13,506 bases of DNA, taken from a bacterium (GTDB lineage: Bacteria > Chloroflexota > Dormibacteria > UBA8260 > Bog-877). The notes beneath the pieces were generated by a model, which saw only the letters and a program-made list of their open reading frames with translations, was not told the DNA's origin and ran no database searches. Position numbers and translations under genes: made by a program. Location: NCBI GenBank assembly GCA_021802115.1, contig JAKABA010000097.1:1-13506 (forward strand). Direction: 5' to 3'. This document shows, piece by piece, positions 6,098-12,909 of this stretch (position 1 is the first letter of the stretch; each line of letters opens with the position of its first letter).

Positions 6098-8100
6098 TGT
6101 ATCGCAAGCTCTATCTGCCCCTCGACAACTCGGACCATTCGACCGCGGCGGCCGAGGTGGCGATCCGGCTCGCCAAGGCGACCGGGGCCGAGATCGTCGG
6201 CAGCCACGTCTACGCGGCCCGGCTCCACGACTATCGCTTCAAGCAGATGGAGTACACGCTGCCGGAGGAGTATCAGGACGAGGTCGAGCTCGAGCGCCAG
6301 CGCAAGATCCATGACAGCCTCATCACCCGGGGACTGGGGCTCATCTCCGACTCCTACCTGGAGGCCGCCGAACGGAGCTGCCGGGAGGCGGGCGTGCAGT
6401 TCACCCCCAAGACCTTCGACGGCAAGAACTGGGAGGTCTTGGTCAAGGACATCGAGGAGTCCGACTACGACCTGGTGCTGATGGGCGCCTGTGGCCTGGG
6501 CCAGGTGAAGGAGACCCAGCTGGGGACCTGCGTGGATCGGGTGGTGCGGCGGGCCTTCCGTGACACCATCGTGGTCAGGCATCGCGAAGGCCGGGATCCG
6601 CTCTCGGGCCCGATCGTGGTGGCGGTGGACGGCTCCCCCCAGTCCTTCGCCGGGCTGCGCTCCGCCCTGGAGATGGGCCGGGCGCTCGACCTGCCGGTCG
6701 AGGCGGTGGCCGTCTACGACCCCTATCTCCACTACGTGCTCTTCAACGGCATCGTGGATGTCCTCTCTGAGGAGGCGGGCAAGGTTTTCCGCTTCAAGGA
6801 GCAGGAGGCGCTCCACGAGGAGATCATCGACACCGGGCTGGCCATGATCTACTCGTCCCACCTCAAGGTCGCCAAGGAAGTGGCTCGCGCCGAGGGATAC
6901 GACCTGCCCATCACGCTGCTGGATGGGAAGGCCTTCGAGCAGGTGCTGAGGTACGTCCGGGAGGTCGATGCCTCCCTGCTCGTCTGCGGGCGGATCGGGG
7001 TCCACTCGGACCAGGGCATGGACATCGGTGGCAACAGTGAGAACCTGCTGCGGCTGGCGCCGTGCAGCGTGATGCTCTCCTCCCGGACCTACGTCCCGCC
7101 GATCGACGTCATGGGGGCCGCCTCGGTGGTCTGGACGCCGGAGGCCAATGAGGTGCTGGAGCGGATCCCGTGCTCGGCGCAGGGTCTGGCCCGCACCGCG
7201 GTCCTGCGCTGGTCGATGGAGCGCGGTCACTCCATCATCTCCCAGGATCTGGTCTCCTCCGCGCTGGGTGACATCCTGCCGCCGGAGGCCTCGGCTGCGA
7301 TCGGGATCAAGCGGGAGTCTGGGGCGGCCGCGATCGCCGAGCGGGAGGTGCACATCTGCCGTGAGTGCGGCTACACCGCCCGCGGGGTCAGGCCGGTGGC
7401 CTGTCCGGTCTGCGGCGGCTCCCAGGAGCAGTTCTCCCAGGTGGATCACGAGAGCCTGATGCTGGCGGCGGCGGAGGAGGGCGAGGTCACCGAGGAGGTC
7501 ACCTTCGACAATCACAAGATCGGGTGGTCGACCGAGGCGCGCAACCTGCTCCACGAGATGCCGGCCGGCTACCTGAGGCGCAGGATCAAGGCCAAGGTGG
7601 AGAAGGTCGCCCGGACCAGAAGGCTGAACGTGGTGACCCTGCAGGTGGCGGCGGCTCTCATCGAACCGGAGCTGGGACGCAGCGCCAACGCCCAGCCTCA
7701 CCGCACGCCCCTGGACGGGTTTGGCGAGCCGGCCCACGACCGGGTGGCGGCGGGGGGGTTCGACGAGCCATCCGAGGACGCCGACGAGGTGGACCGGGCC
7801 CTGCTCACCTATGCGGCCGGGGGGCAGGGGGGGCGCTACATCCCTCGGGAGGCGTCGCCGACCGTATCCCGTCTGCGGCCGCGCGAGGAGGGCACGACCC
7901 CGGGCTTCGCCGCAAGCCCGACAACTCCGCAGGGCGCTCCGGCTCGGTGCCCCGTCCATGTGAGCGCGGAGCCGGACTCGCCGGAGGTCGAGCGACTCAC
8001 CGACGCCACCTCTCATCCGGCCGGGGCGTGGTCGTCTGCCGAGGGGGCGCGCTGCCCGGTTGTTCACGACCTGAACCCCCGCTCCGCTGAGGAGGATTAG
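6097..8100 (+). CDS. Multidomain protein: Usp-Usp-PCP_red-zinc ribbon-PCP_red, function unknown
   Basis: The 667-residue product, with no visible signal peptide or membrane span, is probably cytoplasmic. Residues 1-165 form a universal stress (Usp) domain with a complete ATP-loop pattern: G130, G133, then nine residues to G143-T144. Residues 172-330 are a second Usp domain, with G298, G301 and G311 but Gly in place of the Ser/Thr. Residues 344-392 (VWTPEANEVLERIP) and 475-523 (GWSTEARNLLHEMP) look like two copies of the small helical domain from the C-terminus of protochlorophyllide reductase subunit B (PCP_red). Between them is a rubredoxin-like ribbon with C421, C424, C436 and C439. Residues 525-667 are a disordered Pro/Gly/Glu-rich tail with CPVH at 618-621 and CPVVH at 653-657. 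ATG 6097 shares one base with the argH stop, with GGGA 6 bases ahead. No pigment genes are in view, so a photosynthetic role is not supported. Nucleotide binding is inferred for the first Usp domain; the overall function is unknown. Confidence 0.85.
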   Translation: MYRKLYLPLDNSDHSTAAAEVAIRLAKATGAEIVGSHVYAARLHDYRFKQMEYTLPEEYQDEVELERQRKIHDSLITRGLGLISDSYLEAAERSCREAGVQFTPKTFDGKNWEVLVKDIEESDYDLVLMGACGLGQVKETQLGTCVDRVVRRAFRDTIVVRHREGRDPLSGPIVVAVDGSPQSFAGLRSALEMGRALDLPVEAVAVYDPYLHYVLFNGIVDVLSEEAGKVFRFKEQEALHEEIIDTGLAMIYSSHLKVAKEVARAEGYDLPITLLDGKAFEQVLRYVREVDASLLVCGRIGVHSDQGMDIGGNSENLLRLAPCSVMLSSRTYVPPIDVMGAASVVWTPEANEVLERIPCSAQGLARTAVLRWSMERGHSIISQDLVSSALGDILPPEASAAIGIKRESGAAAIAEREVHICRECGYTARGVRPVACPVCGGSQEQFSQVDHESLMLAAAEEGEVTEEVTFDNHKIGWSTEARNLLHEMPAGYLRRRIKAKVEKVARTRRLNVVTLQVAAALIEPELGRSANAQPHRTPLDGFGEPAHDRVAAGGFDEPSEDADEVDRALLTYAAGGQGGRYIPREASPTVSRLRPREEGTTPGFAASPTTPQGAPARCPVHVSAEPDSPEVERLTDATSHPAGAWSSAEGARCPVVHDLNPRSAEED

Positions 8101-8102
8101 CC

Positions 8103-8174
8103 GGGTCGGGCCGCGGCGCCGCCAACCCAGAGGCGCTGACCTCCGCCCGGACCGACCGGGGCCAGGCGCCGGTC
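8103..8174. terminator. Possible terminator hairpins between convergent genes
   Basis: The 102-base gap between the Usp/PCP_red stop and the clc stop holds two G+C-rich inverted repeats. GGGTCGG (8103-8109) pairs with CCAACCC (8122-8128) with one mismatch. GACCGG (8154-8159) pairs with CCGGTC (8169-8174) around a 9-base loop. Neither is followed by a clear T tract on either strand, so intrinsic termination is only possible. The rest of the gap shows nothing else. Confidence 0.25.
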
Positions 8175-8202
8175 GTACCCATCCCGCGCCAAGTGCCGGC
8201 TG

Positions 8203-10533
8203 TCAGAGCAGCTGACCGCCGCGCTCCACCGCCGGGTCGATCAGACCCTCGGCGCCCCGCATCAGGCGGCGCAACTCCTCCGCGTGGTTGGGGGCGGCCA
8301 ACGCGCTGACCACGTCCCCCGGCTCCAGCACGGTCGAACCGGACGCGAAGGTGAGCTCGGGGCCGCGCAGGACGGTGACGACGATGCAGCCCTCAGGCAG
8401 CTGCGCCGAGCGCAGCGGCCGTCCCGCCAGCGGCGAGCCGGCTCCGATGCGCTCCTCCAGGCTCATGGTGTGCCCGCTGACCTGGGTCATGAGGCCGAGG
8501 TTGCTGGACAGCGCCTGCTGGTATCCGGCCATCACGTCGCCGAAGGTGAGCACTCCCAGGACGTGACGGGCGCCGTCGGTGACCGTCACCCAGTGACCTC
8601 CTGCCTGCGTTATCGACTCCACCGCCTGGTCGAGGCGCGCCGTGGCGGCGATGGTTGGGCTGGTCGTGTCCACCAGCTGGGAGAGGGTGGCGGGCGCGCC
8701 CGGCTGGGCGGCGGCCCGCTCCATGGCCTCGGTGGGCACGGTGCCCAGGTAGATGCCCTGGCCGTCGACGACCGGCGCCCCCGGAACCGAGGCTTCCCGG
8801 ACCGCGGCCAGCGCCTCTGGAATCGACAGCGAGTCCGTCAGCACCACTTTGGGCTCATTGGCGACCGCGCTGACGAGGACGCCGCCCAGGAGCGGGAGCC
8901 CGAACTGGAGGCGGGAGGCCGGCGAGTCGGAGCGGGTGCGCAGCTGGCTGCGATAGATGCTGTCGTCAAAGCGGCGCACGATGAAGGTGGCGATGGCCAC
9001 CGCCACCATCGCGGGTGCGAGCAAGGCGATGGTGCCGGTCATCTCGGCGACCATGAGCATCACCGCCAGTGGAGCCCGGGCGATGCTGCCGAAGCAGGCC
9101 ATCATCCCCACAACCACGAAGGCGGCGGGGTCGTGGGGGACCCAGGGCGCCAACGGGGCCAGGATCCGCCACACCGCGGCTCCGGTGAACGCGCCGATCA
9201 CGATTCCTGGCCCGAAGACTCCTCCCGAGCCGCCGGTCCCGATGGACAGGGAGGTGGCCAGGATGCGAGCCAGCGGCAGCAAGAGGACCGCATAGAGGGG
9301 AATCTGCAGCAGGTCCGGACCCAACCCCTTCTGGACCCAGCCGTAGCCGGTCCCCATCACCTCGGGCAGCCCCAGCGCGATCGCGCCCACCAGCAGCCCG
9401 CCCAGCGCGGGGCGCAGCTTGCGACTCAAGGGCAGACGAGCGTTGAGGCCGACCACGAAGTAGAAGCTCTTGGCGTAGAGCAGACCGATGCCGCCGGCCA
9501 GCACCCCGATCACGGCGAACCAGAGCAACTGGCCCGGGGCGTTGAAGTGGTAACCGCCGGCCACCAGGAACAGGGGCCGGTAGCTCTCCACGGCCCCGAA
9601 GATCACGTAGGCCACCAGTGAGGCTGCCAGCCCGGGCAGGAGAGCGGCGAACTCGAAGTCATCCCGGTACAGGATGTCGGCCGCCAGGACAGCCCCGCCC
9701 AGGGGGGCGCTGAAGATGGCCCCGATGCCGGACCCGATCCCCACCGCCACCGCCAACCTGCCGTCCTCCGGGGAGAGGTCCAGCACCCTGGCCAGCAGCG
9801 AGCCGAAACCGGCGCTTATCTGCGCGGTGGGCCCCTCCCGTCCCCCGGAGCCGCCCGAGCCGATGGTGATTGCGGAGGCGATCATCTTCACCACCACCGC
9901 TCGCAGGCGGATGCCTCTGGGGTTGCGGTGGAAGGATTCGATGGCGGCATCGGTGCCGTGCCCCTCGGCCTCCGGCGCCCACGTGAAGATCAGCAGCCCG
10001 GCGAGCAGACCACCCAGGCCGACCACCAGCGGGATCGCCCAGGGCCTGCTGAACCCGGCGGACCCGGGCCGATTGCCCTCCCCACCCGGGGTGGGAATGT
10101 GGTACCCGGCGAGATCGGTGAGGAACAGGTGGGTCCCGATCTGCAGCAGAGTGTAGAAGGCGATCGCACCCAGGCCGGCGACCACGCCGATGGTGACCCC
10201 CAGCAGCAGCCACTTCTGGGCGTATGGCAGGGCACTGATGCGGCTGCCCAGGCGGCTGCCCAGGGTCCGCCAGCTGGTCCAGCCGTCACCGAAGAGCCGA
10301 CCCTCCCAGGTGAGGGCGACTCCGGTCAACCCGCGCTGGCGCTGGTTTGGGGCGGCGCCGGTGTCGGCGGGTGGCCTCTGACGGGGGCCGATCAGCCCCG
10401 CGAGCACCCGCAGGCGGTGGGCGGCCGCGCGCCAGCGTGACTCCGCCGGACCGGGTCCTGCGGGCTCGTCCGCCTGCTCGGGGGAGGCTCGGCGGCGGAC
10501 CATGCGCCGGCGGAACCGGGGCCGCCAGCTCAC
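8203..10533 (-). CDS. ClC-family chloride channel/transporter with CBS pair and RCK_C domain
   Basis: This 776-residue membrane protein belongs to the ClC family, which moves chloride or other anions as channels or H+/anion antiporters. A basic, Pro-rich N-terminal extension of about 100 residues precedes the membrane domain (about 105-525). Signatures are GHGTDAAIESFHR (191-203, first filter region), GSGGSGGREGP (225-235, with gating glutamate E233) and GTGGSGGVFGPGIVIGA (432-448). By alignment with E. coli ClC-ec1, the E202/E203 pair falls on D286/I287, so the internal proton glutamate is absent. Residues about 552-672 form two CBS domains and about 690-758 an RCK_C (TrkA_C) domain, both usual ligand-sensing modules. 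The GTG start overlaps the tetR stop (GTGA), which supports coupling; an ATG at 10503 has no ribosome site. The substrate anion is not determined. Confidence 0.93.
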   Translation of the reverse strand: MSWRPRFRRRMVRRRASPEQADEPAGPGPAESRWRAAAHRLRVLAGLIGPRQRPPADTGAAPNQRQRGLTGVALTWEGRLFGDGWTSWRTLGSRLGSRISALPYAQKWLLLGVTIGVVAGLGAIAFYTLLQIGTHLFLTDLAGYHIPTPGGEGNRPGSAGFSRPWAIPLVVGLGGLLAGLLIFTWAPEAEGHGTDAAIESFHRNPRGIRLRAVVVKMIASAITIGSGGSGGREGPTAQISAGFGSLLARVLDLSPEDGRLAVAVGIGSGIGAIFSAPLGGAVLAADILYRDDFEFAALLPGLAASLVAYVIFGAVESYRPLFLVAGGYHFNAPGQLLWFAVIGVLAGGIGLLYAKSFYFVVGLNARLPLSRKLRPALGGLLVGAIALGLPEVMGTGYGWVQKGLGPDLLQIPLYAVLLLPLARILATSLSIGTGGSGGVFGPGIVIGAFTGAAVWRILAPLAPWVPHDPAAFVVVGMMACFGSIARAPLAVMLMVAEMTGTIALLAPAMVAVAIATFIVRRFDDSIYRSQLRTRSDSPASRLQFGLPLLGGVLVSAVANEPKVVLTDSLSIPEALAAVREASVPGAPVVDGQGIYLGTVPTEAMERAAAQPGAPATLSQLVDTTSPTIAATARLDQAVESITQAGGHWVTVTDGARHVLGVLTFGDVMAGYQQALSSNLGLMTQVSGHTMSLEERIGAGSPLAGRPLRSAQLPEGCIVVTVLRGPELTFASGSTVLEPGDVVSALAAPNHAEELRRLMRGAEGLIDPAVERGGQLL

Positions 10534-11126
10534 CGGGGCGCGAGCGCCTCCAAGAGCAGGTCAAGCGTCAGCCGGATGTTGTCCCACTTGAATCCCTCGG
10601 GATCCAGCCCGGAGTGGAGGATGAGGCCGTCGCTCAGGGCGAGCATCAAGGAGGCCAGGGCGTTGGCGGGGGCGGGCGTCAGCTCCCCGGCGGCGATGCC
10701 GTCCTCCACCCACGACCGCAGCACCCGGCGCCGGGCGGCGGTGGCCTGGCCGAGGCTGCGGCGGACCCGGGCGTCCGAGCGGACCGCGGCCCAGAGATCG
10801 GCTGCGATCTGTACCCGGCCGGGCAGCCTGGCGCTCTCCACCATGTGGGCCGCGAAAGCTCGGAGCCTTCTCGACGGGCTGGGCTCGGCGTCGGTCAGCT
10901 CCTCCATGCGCCGGGTCAGCCGGGCCGCGTCGTCCTCCAGGAGGGCCAGCAGCATCGCCTCCTTGCGGGGGAAGTAGATGTAAAAGGCCCCCTTGCTGGC
11001 TCCGGCGTCACGACATATGTCGTCGACGGTGAGGTCCGCATACGGGGTCCGCGCCAGGCACCGCCAGCCGGCGTCGATCAGGCGCTGGCGCCGGCTGGCG
11101 CGGACGGCGTCGCTGAGCTTGGGCAC
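10530..11126 (-). CDS. TetR/AcrR-family transcriptional regulator
   Basis: The 198-residue protein has the TetR N-terminal DNA-binding domain. A first helix lies around 10-25, followed by the helix-turn-helix TVDDICRDAGASKGAFYIYFPRKEAML (33-59, continuous in the protein), with the recognition helix ending at the Tyr/Phe pair typical of the family. Residues from about 65 onward form the variable helical ligand-binding and dimer domain, whose inducer cannot be read from sequence. It is the first gene of a two-gene unit with clc, sharing GTGA, so clc is its most likely target along with itself. The start is GTG 11126; no clear Shine-Dalgarno sequence precedes it. A perfect palindrome 17 bases upstream is the probable operator. 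The true start could be slightly downstream, but the first residues fit the family. Confidence 0.92.
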   Translation of the reverse strand: MPKLSDAVRASRRQRLIDAGWRCLARTPYADLTVDDICRDAGASKGAFYIYFPRKEAMLLALLEDDAARLTRRMEELTDAEPSPSRRLRAFAAHMVESARLPGRVQIAADLWAAVRSDARVRRSLGQATAARRRVLRSWVEDGIAAGELTPAPANALASLMLALSDGLILHSGLDPEGFKWDNIRLTLDLLLEALAPR

Positions 11127-11133
11127 GCTCGCA

Positions 11134-11157
11134 ACGATACAAGACCGACCAGTCGGT
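11134..11157 (-). promoter_or_regulatory. Operator palindrome and probable promoter of tetR-clc
   Basis: ACCGAC (11144-11149) and GTCGGT (11152-11157) are perfect inverted arms around a 2-base centre, a size and symmetry usual for TetR-family operators. On the minus strand it is followed by TTGTAT (11142-11137) and TATCGT (11139-11134), either of which could be a -10 box. If so, transcription would begin within a few bases of the GTG at 11126, giving a leaderless or nearly leaderless message. Repressor bound here would block RNA polymerase. The palindrome is seen directly; regulator identity and promoter position are inferred. Confidence 0.65.
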
Positions 11158-11294
11158 TTTTCTCAGAGGGAGATGCCGGTACCCCAGGCACCACCCGCTG
11201 CGCAGGAGGGCGATCCGAGGACCGTGGGCGCGCCCGCGGATCGGTGCTGTCCGGCAGCCCTGGCCGGCAACTTGTCCAAGGCCGACGACCGGAG

Positions 11295-11681
11295 TTAGGA
11301 CTCCTCCTCGTCCGCCTCGGGCTCACTGAACGAACCCAGCAGATGTTGGGATCCCTCTTCGAACGAGAAGACGGCACCGCAACCGGGGCACTCGAGTTGG
11401 GAGGTTGGATCGAGGTCCTCCGGGGGGAGGAGCCGGACCTGGCAGGAGGGGCAGATGACCGTCGCTGCCGCCGCCGCGCCGGTGTCGCGAAGGCGTGCGG
11501 CCGCTGCGGCCGCGAGATCGATGGCGACCGAGCCACAGATCTCGCAGCGGTAGGATGCCATCCGCCCGTCGTGGCTCAGGTATCTGCCTTCGGAGTCGAC
11601 GTATACCGCCCCGCCGATAAGCTCGAAGCGGCCCGGCTGGCACCCATAGGGGCAGACGAGGTGGCGCCTACCGGTGGTCAA
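11295..11681 (-). CDS. Small multi-zinc-ribbon protein of unknown function
   Basis: I do not recognise a characterised family. From TTG 11681 the product is 128 residues with eight cysteines in four pairs: C10/C14 (CPYGC), C46/C49 (CEIC), C77/C80 (CPSC) and C98/C101 (CPGC). This fits two or more zinc-ribbon folds, possibly pairing 1 with 2 and 3 with 4. Between them are GGAVYVDSEGRYLSHDGRM (23-41), VAIDLAAAAAARL (52-64) and a linker rich in Ala. The last 12 residues are very acidic (EPEADEEES). TTG is preferred because GAGG (11687-11690) lies 5 bases upstream and the start follows the dusB stop by 7 bases. The frame stays open further upstream, but that would run deep into dusB. Co-transcription with dusB is likely. 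Roles in nucleic-acid or protein binding are only guesses. Confidence 0.72.
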   Translation of the reverse strand: MTTGRRHLVCPYGCQPGRFELIGGAVYVDSEGRYLSHDGRMASYRCEICGSVAIDLAAAAAARLRDTGAAAAATVICPSCQVRLLPPEDLDPTSQLECPGCGAVFSFEEGSQHLLGSFSEPEADEEES

Positions 11682-11688
11682 CCGGGCC

Positions 11689-12738
11689 TCACCCTTCGCC
11701 GCTGGTGAACGACGGCCGGTGCCAGCCCTGCGCGCCCTCTCCCGCCGCCGCGATCTCCCAGTACATCGCCTCGAGATCCGATCTGGTGTTGAGGTCGGCA
11801 ACCCGGGCTCGCAGTCTGGCCGCGCCACTGCACCCCTTGATCGCCCAAACCACATACTTGCGGGCCAGCCGGGCCCCGCGGCGCTCACCGTGGTGGTCGA
11901 CGACGGAGTCCCAGTGGCGGCGCGCCAGCTCGAGCCGCTCGCCGAAGGACGGCACCGGACCGGGTTCGCCGAACTGGAGCTGGTGGACCGTCTGGCTGAG
12001 CAGATGCCAATCGCCCATCATCCCCCGAGCGATCACGACGCCATCGACGGTGCCGGAGCGAATCCGCTGCTCCACCTGCTTGGGGTCGCGCACGTCGCCC
12101 GAGCCGAGCACGGGTATCCGGCGGACCGATTCCTTGACGCGCGCGATCTCCTCCCAGTCCGCCCAGCCGGTGTAGCGCTGGGCGCGAGTGCGTCCGTGGA
12201 TCGTGACCGCGGCCACGCCGACGTCCTCGAGGGCGCGACACAGTTCGGGAGCGTTGATGTGGTCGTGGTCCCAGCCGAGGCGCATCTTGGCGGTGACGGG
12301 GACGGGCACGGCTCGGACCATCGCCTCCAGGACTCGGACCGTGGCCGGGATCCCCCGAGCCAGAGCTGCCCCCGAGCCCAGCCTGACCACCTTGGGCACG
12401 GGGCAGCCGAGGTTGACATCGACGATGTCGGCTCCCCTGGCCACGCAGATCTGGGCTGCATCGGCCATCATCTGGGGGTCACATCCCACCAGCTGGGCGG
12501 CCACCGGATGCTCGCCGGAGCCCAGGTCGATCACCCGGTCCACCAGCTCCTCCGGCGCCCGCACGACCGCGGCGGCGGCCGTCATCTCGGTGCAGGTGAG
12601 ACCGGCTCCCAGCTCGCGCGCGAGATCGCGGAAGGGACGGTCGGTGATCCCGGCCATCGGCGCGATGAAGATCGGGTTGTCCAACTGGACCGTACCGATG
12701 CGCAGCTGGGTGGTGGCGGAACAGGTGCTGACGGTCAA
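11689..12738 (-). CDS. dusB: tRNA-dihydrouridine synthase (DusB-like)
   Basis: Dus enzymes are FMN-dependent reductases that convert uridine to dihydrouridine in tRNA D-loops using NADPH. The 349-residue product has a TIM-barrel domain with PMAGITDRPFR (27-37, FMN site), NLGCPVPKVVRLGSGAAL (109-126, with C112 as the catalytic acid), VTAKMRLGW (148-156, K151), IHGRTRAQRYTG (180-191) and IARGMMGDWHL (236-246). A helical C-terminal domain follows from about 265. The block usually read as GNGD is GSGD here (212-215). The start TTG 12738 has AAGGGG (12753-12748) 9 bases upstream and gives the usual short lead before RIGTVQLDNP. An upstream ATG at 12810 would lie inside the probable promoter. DusB rather than another Dus paralogue is inferred from overall motif style. 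Confidence 0.9.
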   Translation of the reverse strand: MTVSTCSATTQLRIGTVQLDNPIFIAPMAGITDRPFRDLARELGAGLTCTEMTAAAAVVRAPEELVDRVIDLGSGEHPVAAQLVGCDPQMMADAAQICVARGADIVDVNLGCPVPKVVRLGSGAALARGIPATVRVLEAMVRAVPVPVTAKMRLGWDHDHINAPELCRALEDVGVAAVTIHGRTRAQRYTGWADWEEIARVKESVRRIPVLGSGDVRDPKQVEQRIRSGTVDGVVIARGMMGDWHLLSQTVHQLQFGEPGPVPSFGERLELARRHWDSVVDHHGERRGARLARKYVVWAIKGCSGAARLRARVADLNTRSDLEAMYWEIAAAGEGAQGWHRPSFTSGEG

Positions 12739-12789
12739 ACTCTGGTGCCCCTTGGAACTGATGCCAGCCGCCGCGGGGTCGCGGCCCTT

Positions 12790-12818
12790 CTGATCTCCAG
12801 TATCGAGCATCCTGTCAA
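12790..12818 (-). promoter_or_regulatory. Probable dusB promoter
   Basis: On the minus strand a perfect TTGACA (12818-12813) is followed after 17 bases by GATCAG (12795-12790), a weak -10 match. A transcript from here would carry a leader of about 45 bases to TTG 12738. Confidence 0.4.
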
Positions 12819-12820
12819 AT

Positions 12821-12848
12821 GGCGGCCGGCCGATCGGGACCGGCCGCC
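12821..12848. repeat. Perfect 9-bp inverted repeat in the dusB-coaX divergent region
   Basis: GGCGGCCGG (12821-12829) and CCGGCCGCC (12840-12848) are exact reverse complements around a 10-base loop. The repeat sits between the likely dusB -35 and the likely coaX -10 box, where an operator or a leader hairpin could act on both genes. No binding protein is identified. Confidence 0.6.
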
Positions 12849-12858
12849 TGCCGCTCGA

Positions 12859-12864
12859 TATAGT
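12859..12864 (+). promoter_or_regulatory. Candidate -10 box of coaX
   Basis: TATAGT matches the -10 consensus at five of six positions and stands out in G+C-rich surroundings. The -35 position (12836-12841, GGGACC) is a poor match. Transcription from about 12871 would give a leader of about 40 bases to CTG 12910. Confidence 0.4.
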
Positions 12865-12895
12865 CGGCACCCAGGGACCGTGCGCGTCAGTTGGC

Positions 12896-12902
12896 AAGGA
12901 GG
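12896..12902 (+). promoter_or_regulatory. Strong ribosome binding site of coaX (AAGGAGG)
   Basis: AAGGAGG is the best Shine-Dalgarno sequence noticed in the window. Its 7-base spacer points to CTG 12910 as the coaX start, because no ATG, GTG or TTG in the coaX frame lies at a suitable distance downstream. Confidence 0.75.
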
Positions 12903-12909
12903 ACGTAGG

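Noticed and set aside
5968..8067. 699-codon open frame on the minus strand opposite the Usp/PCP_red gene
   Set aside because: The plus-strand frame has clear Usp, ribbon and PCP_red motifs. The antisense reading has low-complexity His/Gly/Arg/Asp-rich composition and no recognisable domain. Long antisense frames are expected in G+C-rich genes because stop codons are rare.
8284..9621. 445-codon plus-strand frame opposite clc
   Set aside because: The minus strand encodes a full ClC with all its filter motifs. The plus reading is His/Gln/Gly-rich with no membrane or domain pattern.
11158..11294. Small gene or strong terminator in the gap between the zinc-ribbon stop and the tetR operator
   Set aside because: No frame with a ribosome site and domain was seen, and no hairpin with a T tract. 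Only weak G+C-rich inverted repeats occur.
10347..11708. 453-codon plus-strand frame crossing tetR, its promoter and the zinc-ribbon gene
   Set aside because: It runs through a well-supported TetR gene and an intergenic operator and has shadow-like composition. The minus-strand genes explain the region.
11682..11888. N-terminal extension of the zinc-ribbon protein into dusB
   Set aside because: The extra 69 codons are Arg-rich antifunctional-looking sequence in another frame of dusB, and the TTG at 11681 has its own ribosome site.
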